Below, in pieces: positions 8,819 through 18,729 of a DNA stretch of 64,000 bases. The translations under genes and the position numbers were made by a program. Under the pieces are notes generated by a model that was not told the DNA's origin, searched no databases, and worked only from the letters and a program-made list of their open reading frames with translations. The stretch is from Sphingomonas sp. 1F27F7B (GTDB lineage: Bacteria; Pseudomonadota; Alphaproteobacteria; Sphingomonadales; Sphingomonadaceae), in NCBI RefSeq assembly GCF_005503355.1, contig NZ_SCMK01000009.1, positions 62,001-126,000 on the forward strand, given 5' to 3'. Within the stretch, counting starts at the first letter, position 1. Every line of letters begins with the position of its first letter.

Positions 8819-10407
8819 TTTTCCGAAGGTCCTTGCGCCATCGGCCCCTTGTAGAGCGTGCCGAAGAAATCGCCCTTGTTCCACACCGGCCTGTCCTCCG
8901 CATCGGCAACGGCGCGGGCGATCGCATAGTTGAGGCCGACGAAGCGCAGCCCCTGCTTCCAGTCGATCAGACCCACTTCGTCCGAAGGCTTGTGATAGTG
9001 TTTGTCGAGGAATTCCTTGGTCGCGGCCGCACCCGGGCCGCCGGGACCGAGATCGAGCGAGACCGCCGGGATGCCCGCCTTGACGAAGCTGTAATGGTCC
9101 GAGCGGACGAATGAAGCTTCCTCGGGCGTGGGATCGGGGACGAGCTTGACGCCCTCGGCCGCCGCGGCCGCCTCGACGATCCTGCCCAAGGTGCTGCGAT
9201 CGGCGCCATAAGCGACGAGGTCGACGAAATCATAAGTAAGGATCGGCATGTCGAGATTGACGTCGGCGACAATCGATCCCCTGGGCACGACGGGGTTGGC
9301 GGCGAAATATTCCGAGCCGACCAGCCCCTGCTCCTCCGCAGTGACCGCGACGAACAGGATCGAGCGGCGCGGCGCCTTGCCCGAGGCCTGGAAGCGCCGG
9401 GCGACTTCGAGCATCGCGGCGGTGCCGACGGCATTGTCCATCGCGCCGTTGTAGATCCTGTCGCCCTTCGCATCGGGCTCGCCGACGCCGACATGATCGA
9501 GATGCGCCGAAAGGACGACATATTCGCCCTTCTTGTCGGTGCCTTCGAGCACGCCCGCGACATTGCTGGCGGTGAGCGTGCGAATCTCGGTATTCGAAGT
9601 GCCGGTGGCGATGACGCCGAGCGGGCCGCGCGGCAGCGGCTTGTCCGCCTTGTCGGCGGCGAGCACGGCGTCCCATTGGATCTTCGAGCCGGCAAACAGC
9701 TTGGCCGCGCCATCGAAGCCGACATAGCTGAACGCCGGGGCGGCGGCGCCGTCGGGCGACCCCTGCCAGGTCATCGCGCCGCTCTGCCAGCGCGGCACGG
9801 TCTGGCCGAAGGAATAGACGGCATGGCGGGCATTGCCCTCGACCAGGATCATGCCGATCGCACCATGTGCCGCGGCGACGCGCGACTGCTCGACGGGGAT
9901 GCCGAGATGGGCGCGCACGTCGCTGGGCCCGGAATGCGGCGCGTCGCGCAGCACCGCGACGATCGCGCCCTTGACGTTGAGGCCCTTATACTCGCCCTCG
10001 CTGCCATAGCCGGCGAAGACCACCGGCCCCGACAGCGCGACCTTCGGATTGGAAGGGACGCTGCGGGTAAGATAGTCCTTGCCCCATTCCATCACTGTCT
10101 CGACCGCGCCCCGCCTGAGCACCAGGCTGCCATGATCGGCGGGCCGATAGGCAATCAGCGGCACCGGCTGGAGCCAGCCGCCATTCGCGCCGGCGGGCTT
10201 GAGGCCCGCGGCGAGCATCTGGGCCGCGACATATTGCTCGGCGATCGCCAGTTCGGGGGAGCCGGTGTCGCGGCCCTTCATCGCATCGGAAGCGAGGAAC
10301 TGGACATGCGCCTTCAGCGCCGCGGCGCCCGTGCCGAGATCCTGGGCGAAGGCGGGAACGGCGGCGAGCAGCGTCGCCGCGAGCAGCAAGTGGCGCTTCA
10401 TGATCAC
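8815..10407 (-). CDS. Secreted M28-family metallopeptidase (second of a tandem set)
   Basis: Protein of 530 residues from GTG 10407 (or 528 from ATG 10401). Signal peptide KRHLLLAATLLAAVPAFAQ, PA-like insert, then the M28 zinc core: SAHLDHVGVGEP, NGAMDNAVG, AEEQGLVGSEYF, NLDMP and RSDHYSF are all intact. It shares colinear motifs with both neighbours (for example ALKAHVQFLASD near the mature N-terminus), so the three are paralogues from duplication. Both of its ends overlap the adjacent genes by 4 bp. Confidence 0.9.
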   Translation of the reverse strand: MIMKRHLLLAATLLAAVPAFAQDLGTGAAALKAHVQFLASDAMKGRDTGSPELAIAEQYVAAQMLAAGLKPAGANGGWLQPVPLIAYRPADHGSLVLRRGAVETVMEWGKDYLTRSVPSNPKVALSGPVVFAGYGSEGEYKGLNVKGAIVAVLRDAPHSGPSDVRAHLGIPVEQSRVAAAHGAIGMILVEGNARHAVYSFGQTVPRWQSGAMTWQGSPDGAAAPAFSYVGFDGAAKLFAGSKIQWDAVLAADKADKPLPRGPLGVIATGTSNTEIRTLTASNVAGVLEGTDKKGEYVVLSAHLDHVGVGEPDAKGDRIYNGAMDNAVGTAAMLEVARRFQASGKAPRRSILFVAVTAEEQGLVGSEYFAANPVVPRGSIVADVNLDMPILTYDFVDLVAYGADRSTLGRIVEAAAAAEGVKLVPDPTPEEASFVRSDHYSFVKAGIPAVSLDLGPGGPGAAATKEFLDKHYHKPSDEVGLIDWKQGLRFVGLNYAIARAVADAEDRPVWNKGDFFGTLYKGPMAQGPSEK

Positions 10408-12092
10408 TTGGCCCCCGCGCCGTCATAGGTGAGGCCGAAGAAATCGCCCTTGTTCCACATCGGCCGCTGGTCGCCATCGGCGATCTCGCGCGCGATCCGA
10501 TAGTTCACATCGACGAAGCGCACACCCGATTCCCAGTCGATCGCCGGCAGCTGGCCGATTTCGTCCGAGGGCTGATGATAGTGGTTCTTCATGAAGTCGT
10601 CGATCGCGGCACGGCCCGGACCGCCCGCGCCCGGCCAGAGGAAGACCGAAGGCACGCCCTTGCGGACGAAGTTGTAATGGTCCGAACGCACGAAGATGTT
10701 CTCGCCGGGCAGCGGATCGTCGGACAGCGGCACGCCGATCGCCTTGCCCGCGCGCTCGACGATCGGCCCCAGCGTCGAATGGCCGGCGCCGTACACCACG
10801 ATGTCCTGGAACTTGTAGGTGATGATCGGCATGTCGAGATTGACGTCGGCGACGATGCTCGACATCGGCACGGTGGGATTGTTGGCGAAATAGTCCGAAC
10901 CGACCAGCCCCTTCTCCTCGGCGGTGACCGCGAGGAACAGGATCGAGCGGCGCGGCTTCGTCGCGGCGGTCTTGAAGCGCTTGGCTTCCTCGATCAGCGA
11001 CGCAATGCCGACGGCATCGTCGAGCGCGCCGTTGTTGATCGTGTCGCCGGTCTTGTCGGGCCGGCCGACGCCGATGTGATCGAGATGCGCGGAGAGGACC
11101 ACCACTTCCCTCGACAGCGCCGGATCGCTCCCGGGCAGCATGCCGGCGACATTGTAGCTCTTCACCGGCGTCAGCGCGGTCTTGGCGGCGACAGTGATGC
11201 GCACCGGCAGCGCCTCTGCCTTGAACACCGCGTCGGGCGCCGCGGCGGCCTTGGCGATGTCGGCCCATTTCTGCCGGGCGCCGGCAAACAGCTTCTCGGC
11301 GCCGGCCAGGCTGATCACGCCGGCCGAGGGCGTGCCCGGCGCGGCGATGTGGCCGGTGCCGTCCGGATTGCTCCAGGTGAAGCGCGTCCGCGACGCGGCG
11401 TTGACGTACAGGCTGAAAGGCGGGGCCTTGCCCGTGCGCGGCGATTCGAGCGTGATGGTGGCGATCGCGCCGCGCTTCGCCGCGATCCCGGCCTTGGCGG
11501 CGGGGTTGGAGAAATGCGCGGCGACTTCGCCGGGGAAGCTTTCGGGCGCGCCGCCGAAATAGACGACGATCCTGCCCTTCACATCGACGCCCTTATAGTC
11601 GTCGCGGCCCTGGCCGACGATGCCATAGCCGACGAACACCACCGGCGCGGTGACGGCATAGCTGGGCGTCTCGGGATTGGCCGAGGAAACGAAGTCCTTG
11701 CCGAATTCGAGCGCGACCGGCGTGCCGCCCTTGCCCGTCACCGTCATCGTGCCGGGGCCGTCGAGCTTGGCGCTGACCAGCGGCACCTTCTGCAGATAGC
11801 CGCCCTCGCCCCCCGCCGGCTTCAGCCCGGCCGCATAGAATTGCGACGCCACATAGTGCGCGGCGATATCGAACTCGGGGCTGCCGGCTTCGCGGCCCTT
11901 CATCACGTCCGAGGCGAGGAACATCACATGGCTCTTGAGCGCGGCCTGGTCGGCGGGCAGTTCGGCATTGATGATCGCATTGCGCTCGGCAGCGGTGGGA
12001 GCCGGGGCGGGCACGGGTGCCGGCGCGTTCTGGGCATAAGCGGGCATCGCCAGCATCAGCGCAAGGGCCAGCGGCGTGGTGGTGCGGATCAT
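10404..12092 (-). CDS. Secreted M28-family metallopeptidase (first of a tandem set)
   Basis: First gene of the operon, about 562 residues. The start is ATG 12092 with signal peptide MIRTTTPLALALMLAMPAYAQ and a short Pro/Ala linker (APAPVPAPAPT). Mature domain: PA insert, then M28 core with SAHLDHIGVG, NGALDDAVG, AEEKGLVGSD, NLDMP and RSDHYNF. The second motif is NGALDDA where the downstream paralogues have NGAMDNA; the zinc-bridging Asp is kept. The open frame upstream of 12092 runs into the pepN region and is not coding. It is transcribed divergently from pepN across about 120 bp. Confidence 0.9.
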   Translation of the reverse strand: MIRTTTPLALALMLAMPAYAQNAPAPVPAPAPTAAERNAIINAELPADQAALKSHVMFLASDVMKGREAGSPEFDIAAHYVASQFYAAGLKPAGGEGGYLQKVPLVSAKLDGPGTMTVTGKGGTPVALEFGKDFVSSANPETPSYAVTAPVVFVGYGIVGQGRDDYKGVDVKGRIVVYFGGAPESFPGEVAAHFSNPAAKAGIAAKRGAIATITLESPRTGKAPPFSLYVNAASRTRFTWSNPDGTGHIAAPGTPSAGVISLAGAEKLFAGARQKWADIAKAAAAPDAVFKAEALPVRITVAAKTALTPVKSYNVAGMLPGSDPALSREVVVLSAHLDHIGVGRPDKTGDTINNGALDDAVGIASLIEEAKRFKTAATKPRRSILFLAVTAEEKGLVGSDYFANNPTVPMSSIVADVNLDMPIITYKFQDIVVYGAGHSTLGPIVERAGKAIGVPLSDDPLPGENIFVRSDHYNFVRKGVPSVFLWPGAGGPGRAAIDDFMKNHYHQPSDEIGQLPAIDWESGVRFVDVNYRIAREIADGDQRPMWNKGDFFGLTYDGAGAK

Positions 12093-12212
12093 GTGGGGGA
12101 ACCTCTCGGCGGTAACTCGGTATATCGCTTCGGTAGCACGGCTTGGCGCAGGCGCAAGCCGGCAGATTTTCAAGGTGGCGAGCGCCGAGCTTGCGCCTAT
12201 ATCCGAGGCACC
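12093..12212. promoter_or_regulatory. Divergent promoter region, M28 operon / pepN
   Basis: The 120 bp between the two divergent starts must hold both promoters. A TATATC hexamer at about 12120 is a possible -10, but no convincing paired -35 is visible for either direction. Confidence 0.4.
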
Positions 12213-14801
12213 ATGGCAGACGCTCTCAACGCCCCGCAGACTCCGCACGTCACTCGTCGCGAGGAGTATCGCGCGCCCGACTGGACCGTTCCCGAAATCG
12301 CGCTCGACTTCGATCTCGATCCCATGGCGACCCGGGTGCGCGCCACGCTGAAGGTGGCGCGCAGCGGCGCGCACGACCGGCCGCTGGTGCTGAACGGCGA
12401 CGGGCTGGCGGCGGAAAGCGTGAAAGTCGACGGCGCCGAAGCGCAGGGCTGGCGCATGGAGGGGCCCGACCTCGTCATCCCGCTCACCGGCGACGCGCAC
12501 GAGATCGAGACCGTCGTGACCATCGCGCCCGAACGCAACACCCAGTTGCAGGGCCTTTATGCCTCATCGGGCATGCTCTGCACCCAGTGCGAGGCCGAGG
12601 GCTTCCGCCGCATCACCTTCTTCCCCGACCGGCCGGACGTGCTCTCGAAGTACAAGGTGCGGATGACCGGCGACAAGGCGCGCTTCCCGGTGCTGCTGGC
12701 CAATGGCGATCCGGTCGCGCGGGGCGATGCGGGCGACGGGCGCCACTGGGCCGAGTGGCACGACCCGTTCCCCAAGCCGAGCTATCTGTTCGCGCTCGTC
12801 GCGGGCGACCTGGTCGCCAATCGCGGCACCTTCACCACGATGCGCGGGCGCAAGGTCGATCTGGGCATCTGGGTGCGCGAGGGCGATCTGCCCAAGACCG
12901 ATCACGCGCTGCACGCGCTGAAGCTGTCGATGGCCTGGGACGAGAGCGTCTATGGCCGCGAATATGATCTCGACGTGTTCAACATCGTCGCGGTGGACGA
13001 CTTCAATTTCGGCGCGATGGAGAACAAGGGGCTCAACGTCTTCAACAGCCGCTACATCCTCGCCGATCCCGACACCGCCACCGATTATGATTATGACGCG
13101 ATCGCCGCGGTGGTCGCGCACGAATATTTCCACAACTGGTCGGGCAACCGCGTCACCTGCCGCGACTGGTTCCAGCTGAGTCTGAAGGAAGGTTTCACCG
13201 TCTTCCGCGACCAGAGCTTCTCGGGCGACCAGGGCTCGAAGGCGGTCAAGCGGATCGAGGATGTGCGCGGGCTGCGCGCGTCGCAATTCCCCGAGGATTC
13301 GGGCCCGCTCGCGCACCCGGTGCGCCCGGATTCGTACATCGAGATCTCGAACTTCTACACGGCGACCATCTACAACAAGGGCGCCGAAGTGATCCGGATG
13401 ATGTCGACCATCCTGGGACGTGAGAAGTTCCGCGCCGCGACCGACCTGTATTTCGACCGGTTCGACGGCACCGCCGCCACCTGCGAGGATTTCGTTCGCT
13501 GCATGGAGGAGGCGGGCGGCGTCGACCTCACCCAGTTCCGCCGCTGGTACAGCCAGGCGGGCACGCCGCGCGTCTCGGCGACGCTGAGCCAGGAGGGCGG
13601 CCGCGCGCGCCTGAAGCTCGCCCAGACCGTGCCGCCGACGCCGGGCCAGCCGGCCAAGGAGCCGATGGTGCTGCCGCTCAAGCTGAAGCTGTTCGGCGGC
13701 ATCACCGGGCGGCCGATGTGCGACGAGCAGCTCGTTCTCCTGAAGGACGCCGCACAGGAGATCGTCTTCGAGAACCTGTCCGAGGCGCCGGTGCTCTCGA
13801 TCAACCGCGGCTTCTCCGCCCCCGTGATCGTCGAGACCAATCGCACGGCCAGGGATCTCGCCTTCCTCTCGGCGCATGACGACGATCCCTTCGCCCGCTA
13901 TGAGGCGATGCAGCAGCTGATGCTCGACACGCTGGTCGCCGCGGTGACCGGCGGCAGGGGCGAGCATGGCGCGGTGATCGAGGCGGTACGGAACACGCTG
14001 CTCGATTCGGCGCTCGACAAGGCGTTCGTCGCCGAAGCGGTGCTGCTTCCATCGGACAGCTTCATCGGCGACCAGATGGCGATCGTCGATCCCGACGCGA
14101 TCTTCGCCGCACGCGAAGCGCTGCGCGCGGACCTGGGCAAGGCGCTGGAGAGCGAATGGCGCGCCGCCTATGACGGGGCGCAGGCCAATCGCTTCGAATA
14201 TTCGCCGGCCGCCAAGGGCGCGCGGCGCCTGAAGACGGTCGCGCTCGGCTATATCGCGGCGAGTGGCGCGGACGATGCCGCCGCGCTTGCCTTCGGCCAG
14301 TTCGAGGCGGCGGACAACATGACCGACCGCCAGGGCGCGCTGACCACGCTGGTCAACGGCAGTTCGGACAAGCGCGAGGCGGCGCTGGCGGCCTTCTACC
14401 AGCGCTACCAGGGCAATGCGCTCGTGCTCGACAAATGGTTCCAGACCCAGGCGCTCTCGTCGCGCGACGATGCCGCACAGGCCGTCGAGGCGCTGGCGGC
14501 GCACAAGGACTTCACGCTCGCGAACCCGAACCGGGCCCGTGCGCTGATCGGTGCGTTCAGCGTCAACCAGCGGGCGTTCCACGATGTCTCGGGCCGGGGT
14601 TATCGCTTCGTCGCCGACCAGCTGATCGCGCTCGACCGGCTCAATCCGCAGACCGCGGCCAGGCTGGTGCCGCCGCTCGGCCGGTGGAAGCGCTTCGACG
14701 CGGCGCGCGCGGCGAAGATGCGCGCCGAGCTGGAGCGGATCATCGCCGCGCCCGGGCTGAGCAAGGACATGTTCGAGCAGGCGAGCAAATCGCTCGACTG
14801 A
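12213..14801 (+). CDS. pepN: Aminopeptidase N (M1 family)
   Basis: Cytoplasmic zinc aminopeptidase of 862 residues that removes N-terminal residues from peptides. The substrate motif GAMEN is at about residue 268 (FGAMENKGLNVFNSRY), and the zinc site is H303-E304-Y-F-H307 followed, after 18 residues, by E326. Length and the long helical C-terminal domain match gammaproteobacterial-type PepN. The start is MADALNAPQTPHVTRREEY at ATG 12213; an open frame continues upstream antisense to the M28 genes but has no homology. Confidence 0.95.
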   Translation: MADALNAPQTPHVTRREEYRAPDWTVPEIALDFDLDPMATRVRATLKVARSGAHDRPLVLNGDGLAAESVKVDGAEAQGWRMEGPDLVIPLTGDAHEIETVVTIAPERNTQLQGLYASSGMLCTQCEAEGFRRITFFPDRPDVLSKYKVRMTGDKARFPVLLANGDPVARGDAGDGRHWAEWHDPFPKPSYLFALVAGDLVANRGTFTTMRGRKVDLGIWVREGDLPKTDHALHALKLSMAWDESVYGREYDLDVFNIVAVDDFNFGAMENKGLNVFNSRYILADPDTATDYDYDAIAAVVAHEYFHNWSGNRVTCRDWFQLSLKEGFTVFRDQSFSGDQGSKAVKRIEDVRGLRASQFPEDSGPLAHPVRPDSYIEISNFYTATIYNKGAEVIRMMSTILGREKFRAATDLYFDRFDGTAATCEDFVRCMEEAGGVDLTQFRRWYSQAGTPRVSATLSQEGGRARLKLAQTVPPTPGQPAKEPMVLPLKLKLFGGITGRPMCDEQLVLLKDAAQEIVFENLSEAPVLSINRGFSAPVIVETNRTARDLAFLSAHDDDPFARYEAMQQLMLDTLVAAVTGGRGEHGAVIEAVRNTLLDSALDKAFVAEAVLLPSDSFIGDQMAIVDPDAIFAAREALRADLGKALESEWRAAYDGAQANRFEYSPAAKGARRLKTVALGYIAASGADDAAALAFGQFEAADNMTDRQGALTTLVNGSSDKREAALAAFYQRYQGNALVLDKWFQTQALSSRDDAAQAVEALAAHKDFTLANPNRARALIGAFSVNQRAFHDVSGRGYRFVADQLIALDRLNPQTAARLVPPLGRWKRFDAARAAKMRAELERIIAAPGLSKDMFEQASKSLD

Positions 14802-14872
14802 CGCTTTGACGACAAGGCGCGGGAAGCGGCGGCGCGCGTGCCGGCCCATATCGGCAGGGTAAGGAGAGACAT

Positions 14873-15358
14873 ATGACCTTGTCGACCAAGACCATCCCCT
14901 CGCCCGTCGGCGCGCTCACTCTCGTCGCGAGCGACGCGGGCCTCGTGGCGATCCTGTGGGAGAATGATTCCCCCGACCGCGTGAAGCTGGGCGCGGCGAC
15001 CGGGGACAGCGGACATCCGGTGCTGATCGCGGCCGAGAGCCAGCTGCGCGAATATTTCGCCGGCACGCGCACCCGCTTCGACCTGCCGCTGGATTTCCGC
15101 GGGACCGATTTCCAGAAGAGCGTATGGGCCGAGCTGCTCGCCATCCCCTTTGGCGAGACGCGCTCCTATGGCGAGATCGCCGCGAAGCTGGGCCGGCCCA
15201 AGGCATCGCGCGCGGTGGGCGCCGCCAATGGGCGCAACCCGATCTCGATCGTCGCCCCGTGCCACCGCGTGATCGGATCGACCGGCAAGCTCACCGGCTT
15301 CGCGGGCGGGCTGGACGCCAAGGAATATCTGCTCGCCCTGGAGCGCCGCGCCGGTTGA
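14873..15358 (+). CDS. ogt: Methylated-DNA--protein-cysteine methyltransferase
   Basis: Suicide DNA-repair protein of 161 residues that takes O6-alkyl groups from guanine. The acceptor Cys is C130 in VAPCHRVIG, with the helix-turn-helix Arg finger in the preceding GRPKASRAVGAANGRNP. No Ada-type N-terminal domain. A good ribosome site (AAGGAGA, 14861-14867) precedes ATG 14873. Confidence 0.93.
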   Translation: MTLSTKTIPSPVGALTLVASDAGLVAILWENDSPDRVKLGAATGDSGHPVLIAAESQLREYFAGTRTRFDLPLDFRGTDFQKSVWAELLAIPFGETRSYGEIAAKLGRPKASRAVGAANGRNPISIVAPCHRVIGSTGKLTGFAGGLDAKEYLLALERRAG

Positions 15359-15395
15359 CGCGGGAGCGTTCGCGCCGGACCGGCGTTGGCGCGGC

Positions 15396-16901
15396 ATGAT
15401 CAAGCTGATTGCCACCACTGCCCGCGACCGTGACCGGGTGGGCGAGATCGCCGCGGTCGCCGCGCGCTTCGGGCTGGGCGTGCTGCTCGCCCGGCTGGGC
15501 TTTGCGAGCGAGGGCGAGGACACGGACGCCGACGCGCCGCCGCTGCCGCGCCGCACCCGGCTGGCGCTCGAGACGCTGGGGCCGAGCTTCGTGAAGATCG
15601 GCCAGATCCTCGCGACGCGCGGCGACCTGCTGCCGCCCGAATGGATCGCCGAACTCGAGCAGTTGCACAGCGACGCGCCGACGCTGGACTTCGAGGCGAT
15701 CCGCGCGGCAGTGGAGGAAGCGCTGGGCGAACCGCCCGAAGCCGCCTTCGCACGCTTCGATCCGGCACCGCTCGCCGCCGCGTCGATGGCGCAGGTGCAT
15801 CGCGCCCAGCTGAAGGACGGGCGCGAGGTGGTGCTCAAAGTCCGCCGGCCGGGCATACGCCGCGCGATGGAAGCCGACATGCGGCTGATCGCCGAGCTGG
15901 CCGCGCTGGTCGAGCGGAGCAGCACCGAGGCGCGGCGCTTCGAGCCGGTGGCGCTCGCGCGACAGCTGCGCCAGGCGATGCTCGAGGAGCTGGACTTCAC
16001 CCAGGAGGGCCGCAACGCCGATCGGATCCGCGAGGACCTGGCCGGTCAGCCCGATGTGCTGGTGCCCGGCATCCATTGGGAATGGACCAGCGAAACCCTG
16101 CTGGTGATGGACTATGTCGAGGGCGTGAAACCGCTCTCCGCCGCGGCGCTGGAGGCGCGCGGGATCGATCCGGCGGCGATCGCCGAGCTCGGCGCCGATC
16201 TCGTCATCGAGATGGTGCTGGTCCATGGCCGCTTCCACGGCGACCCGCACCCCGGCAACCTGCTCTGCCTGCCCGGCAACCGGCTGGCGCTGCTCGATCT
16301 CGGCTCGATCGGCCATATCGGGCCGGGGCGGCGCGAGGAGTTTCTCGGCTTCGTGATGTCGCTGGCCTGGGGCAATCCGCGGGCGCTCGCGGAGACGCTG
16401 GCGCTCTGGTCCGAAGGACATGGCGTGCCGCGTGGCCGCATCGACCGCGCCGCCGAGCAGATCGTCCAGCGCCATGGCGGCGGGCGCATCGTCATGGCGG
16501 AGATGGTGCCCGATTTCCTCCGGCTGCTGCGCGAGGAAGGGCTGGTGATGCCGCCGGACCTGCTGCTCGTGTTCAAGGCATTTGTGACGATGGACGGCGT
16601 GCTCGCGCGGATCGCGCCGGGCTTCGACTTGTCCGATGCGATCCGACGAGCGGCGGCGCGGCTGGTGGCGGAGCGCTTCGCGCCGGGGCGGCTGGCGGCG
16701 AGCGGCGGCATGCTCGCCTGGACGCTGGCGGGGCTGGGCGACGATGCGCCGCGGCTGGTGCGCGCCGCGATCCGGCGGATCGAAGCCCAGCCGCCGAACG
16801 ACGCCGCGACCGCCGCGGCGATCCGGCGGGGCGCCGGCTGGATCGCCGCCGCGCTGCTCGGCGGAGCGGTTATCCTGGCGGCGGCGCTCACGCTCAGCTA
16901 G
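15396..16901 (+). CDS. ABC1/UbiB-family kinase-like protein
   Basis: Protein of 501 residues from the atypical ABC1 kinase family required for ubiquinone biosynthesis. Visible motifs: FVKIGQILATR (KxGQ), the Ala-rich nucleotide loop AAASMAQVHRAQ, VLKVRRPG with the kinase-type Lys, HGDPHPGNLL and the metal-binding DLGSIGHI. A hydrophobic C-terminal helix (AAALLGGAVILAAALTL) anchors it to the inner membrane, as in UbiB. It may be ubiB or a paralogue; no ubiE or ubiG neighbour is present, so the symbol is left blank. Confidence 0.87.
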   Translation: MIKLIATTARDRDRVGEIAAVAARFGLGVLLARLGFASEGEDTDADAPPLPRRTRLALETLGPSFVKIGQILATRGDLLPPEWIAELEQLHSDAPTLDFEAIRAAVEEALGEPPEAAFARFDPAPLAAASMAQVHRAQLKDGREVVLKVRRPGIRRAMEADMRLIAELAALVERSSTEARRFEPVALARQLRQAMLEELDFTQEGRNADRIREDLAGQPDVLVPGIHWEWTSETLLVMDYVEGVKPLSAAALEARGIDPAAIAELGADLVIEMVLVHGRFHGDPHPGNLLCLPGNRLALLDLGSIGHIGPGRREEFLGFVMSLAWGNPRALAETLALWSEGHGVPRGRIDRAAEQIVQRHGGGRIVMAEMVPDFLRLLREEGLVMPPDLLLVFKAFVTMDGVLARIAPGFDLSDAIRRAAARLVAERFAPGRLAASGGMLAWTLAGLGDDAPRLVRAAIRRIEAQPPNDAATAAAIRRGAGWIAAALLGGAVILAAALTLS

Positions 16902-16935
16902 CTTCGTCATCCCCGCCTGCACGGGGATGACGAAG
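16902..16935. repeat. Palindromic intergenic repeat, copy 3
   Basis: Perfect 13-bp inverted repeat CTTCGTCATCCCC / GGGGATGACGAAG with an 8-nt loop (GCCTGCAC). It begins on the base after the ubiB stop and ends 9 bp before the end of the convergent phosphatase gene, so it is well placed to end transcription from both sides. Confidence 0.8.
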
Positions 16936-16944
16936 CAACGGCGA

Positions 16945-18567
16945 CTAGGCGCTCATCACGTTGCGGCCGCGCGCGACCACGGCGGTGTGCCCGACGCTGG
17001 CCTTGGTCGTGCGCTGGGTGATCGTGTCCATGAACACCCAGTCGTTGCTCGCCCTTTCCGGAGTGAGCGTGAGCGCCATATAGCCGCGGCGGCTGGTGTC
17101 GCACCATTTCAGCTCGGGATTGGCGGCGACGAGGCCGGCGGCGATGATCTTCGGATCAGTAGTGGTGCTGTTCTCATAGCCGGGCGAAGTGACGCTGTGG
17201 CCGGCGAACTCGACGCCGGCCGGCTTGCCGTCCTGTCCCAGGTCGAACGCCCAGGCATTGTGGCTGTCGCCGCACAGCACGATGAGATTCGCGCCCGCAG
17301 CCTGGGCGGACTTGAGGAAGCGCGCACGCGCCGCCGGGAAGCCGCCCCAATTGTCGAGGTCCGACGGCACGCCGAGCTTGCTCGCGATCACCCCGGCCTG
17401 GACATAGGCGCGGGTGCGGGCGGGGGCATCGGGCTTGATCCAGTCGAGCGCCTGCTCCGGCATGCGCTGCTTGCCCATGATCGTGCCGAAGCCGACCAGC
17501 TGCCATTTCTGGCCGGCGCGAACCGACTTCTTCATCGCATGGCCCAGCCACGCCTCCTGCTCGGTGCCGAGCATGGTGCGCGCGGGATCCTGCAGCTCGC
17601 CGTCGCGAAAGGCGATCAGGGCCTTCTGCGCATCGGCCGAGCGGAACAGCGGCGCGAGATCGGGCTCACCGCTGCGCGCGAGGAGGCGGCTCTCGGTCCG
17701 GAACAGGGTGGCAAGGCCGCCGATATCGTAGCTGCCCCACGGCGTCTCCGAGACGGGCAGCCATTCCTTGAACGCCTGCAGCGCGGCCGCCTTGCGGATG
17801 CTCCAGTCGCCCTCGTCCGGCTGATGGTTCTGCGCGCCGCCTTCCCAGCTGTTGTTGGTCGATTCGTGATCGTCCATCTGGATCAGCATCGGCTTGACGC
17901 GGTGCAGCTCCTGCAGATCGGGGTCGCTGCGATAGCTGGCATAGCGCAGGCGATAATCGGCGAGATGGACCATCTCGGTCGCCGGTTCGGGCCAGCGATC
18001 CGCCACCGCGCCGCCGGCCGGCGCATAGCCGCCCTTCTTATACTCGTAGAGATAATCGCCGAGATGGACCCACAGGTCGATATCGGCACGCGCCGCGGCA
18101 TGGCCATAGGCGTTGAAGAAGCCGAACGGCATGTTCGAGCAGGAGAAGACGCCGATGCCGAAGCGGCCGACATTGCCGGCGGGCAGCGTCTTCGTCTTGC
18201 CGACCGGCGAGAAGCCGCCATCGGGCGCCACGAAGCGGTAGAAATAGCTGGTGCCGGGTTCGAGCCCGTCGACGGTGATCTTGGCGGTGTGATCGCGCCA
18301 TGGGCCGGTGATCTGCTCGCCGCCCGAGACGATCTTCGCGAAATCCGCGGTCTTCGAAATCTCGGCCCTCAGCTTCACGGCGCCGCCATCGGCGGGCACG
18401 TAGCGCGTCCAGAGCAGCATCATGTCCTGCCCGGGCTCGCCGCTGGCGACCGAGTGGGTGAAGCCGGTGGCCAGCGCCTGGGCCAGGGCGAAGCCGGGAA
18501 TGGCGAACGCGCCCAGGCCCAGCGTGCCGGTGAGAAGAAGCGAGCGGCGATCGGTGCGAAGCGTCAT
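16945..18567 (-). CDS. PhoD-like alkaline phosphatase/phosphodiesterase (Tat-exported)
   Basis: Protein of about 540 residues. The N-terminus has a twin-arginine signal (TDRRSLLLTGTLGLGAFAIP). A PhoD N-terminal beta domain (about 35-135) is followed by the metallophosphatase core with HLGDYLYEYKKGG, MDDHESTNNSW and LCGDSHNAWAFDL, and the C-terminal GHSVTSPGYE. The family hydrolyses phosphodiesters and monoesters in the periplasm using iron and calcium. The start at ATG 18567 places the RR motif at residues 6-7. It converges on the ubiB gene. Confidence 0.9.
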   Translation of the reverse strand: MTLRTDRRSLLLTGTLGLGAFAIPGFALAQALATGFTHSVASGEPGQDMMLLWTRYVPADGGAVKLRAEISKTADFAKIVSGGEQITGPWRDHTAKITVDGLEPGTSYFYRFVAPDGGFSPVGKTKTLPAGNVGRFGIGVFSCSNMPFGFFNAYGHAAARADIDLWVHLGDYLYEYKKGGYAPAGGAVADRWPEPATEMVHLADYRLRYASYRSDPDLQELHRVKPMLIQMDDHESTNNSWEGGAQNHQPDEGDWSIRKAAALQAFKEWLPVSETPWGSYDIGGLATLFRTESRLLARSGEPDLAPLFRSADAQKALIAFRDGELQDPARTMLGTEQEAWLGHAMKKSVRAGQKWQLVGFGTIMGKQRMPEQALDWIKPDAPARTRAYVQAGVIASKLGVPSDLDNWGGFPAARARFLKSAQAAGANLIVLCGDSHNAWAFDLGQDGKPAGVEFAGHSVTSPGYENSTTTDPKIIAAGLVAANPELKWCDTSRRGYMALTLTPERASNDWVFMDTITQRTTKASVGHTAVVARGRNVMSA

Positions 18568-18729
18568 TCGTGGCGTTCCCAAGCAATTTCGTCGCAAGCC
18601 TTGCCGCGCTCTCGTGGCGAGTTCGTGACAGAACGCGCCCTCGGCGCTAAGCACGGATCAGAATTCACCGGGAAGGGCCCTTTCGAAAACCATGCTGCAT
18701 CTCCTTCCGCCCGGGGCGCCGCGCTCCTG

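Noticed and set aside
10575..12212. Upstream extension of pepN by about 546 codons
   Set aside because: The extension is antisense to the first M28 peptidase gene and has no homologous motif. A standard PepN N-terminus begins at 12213.
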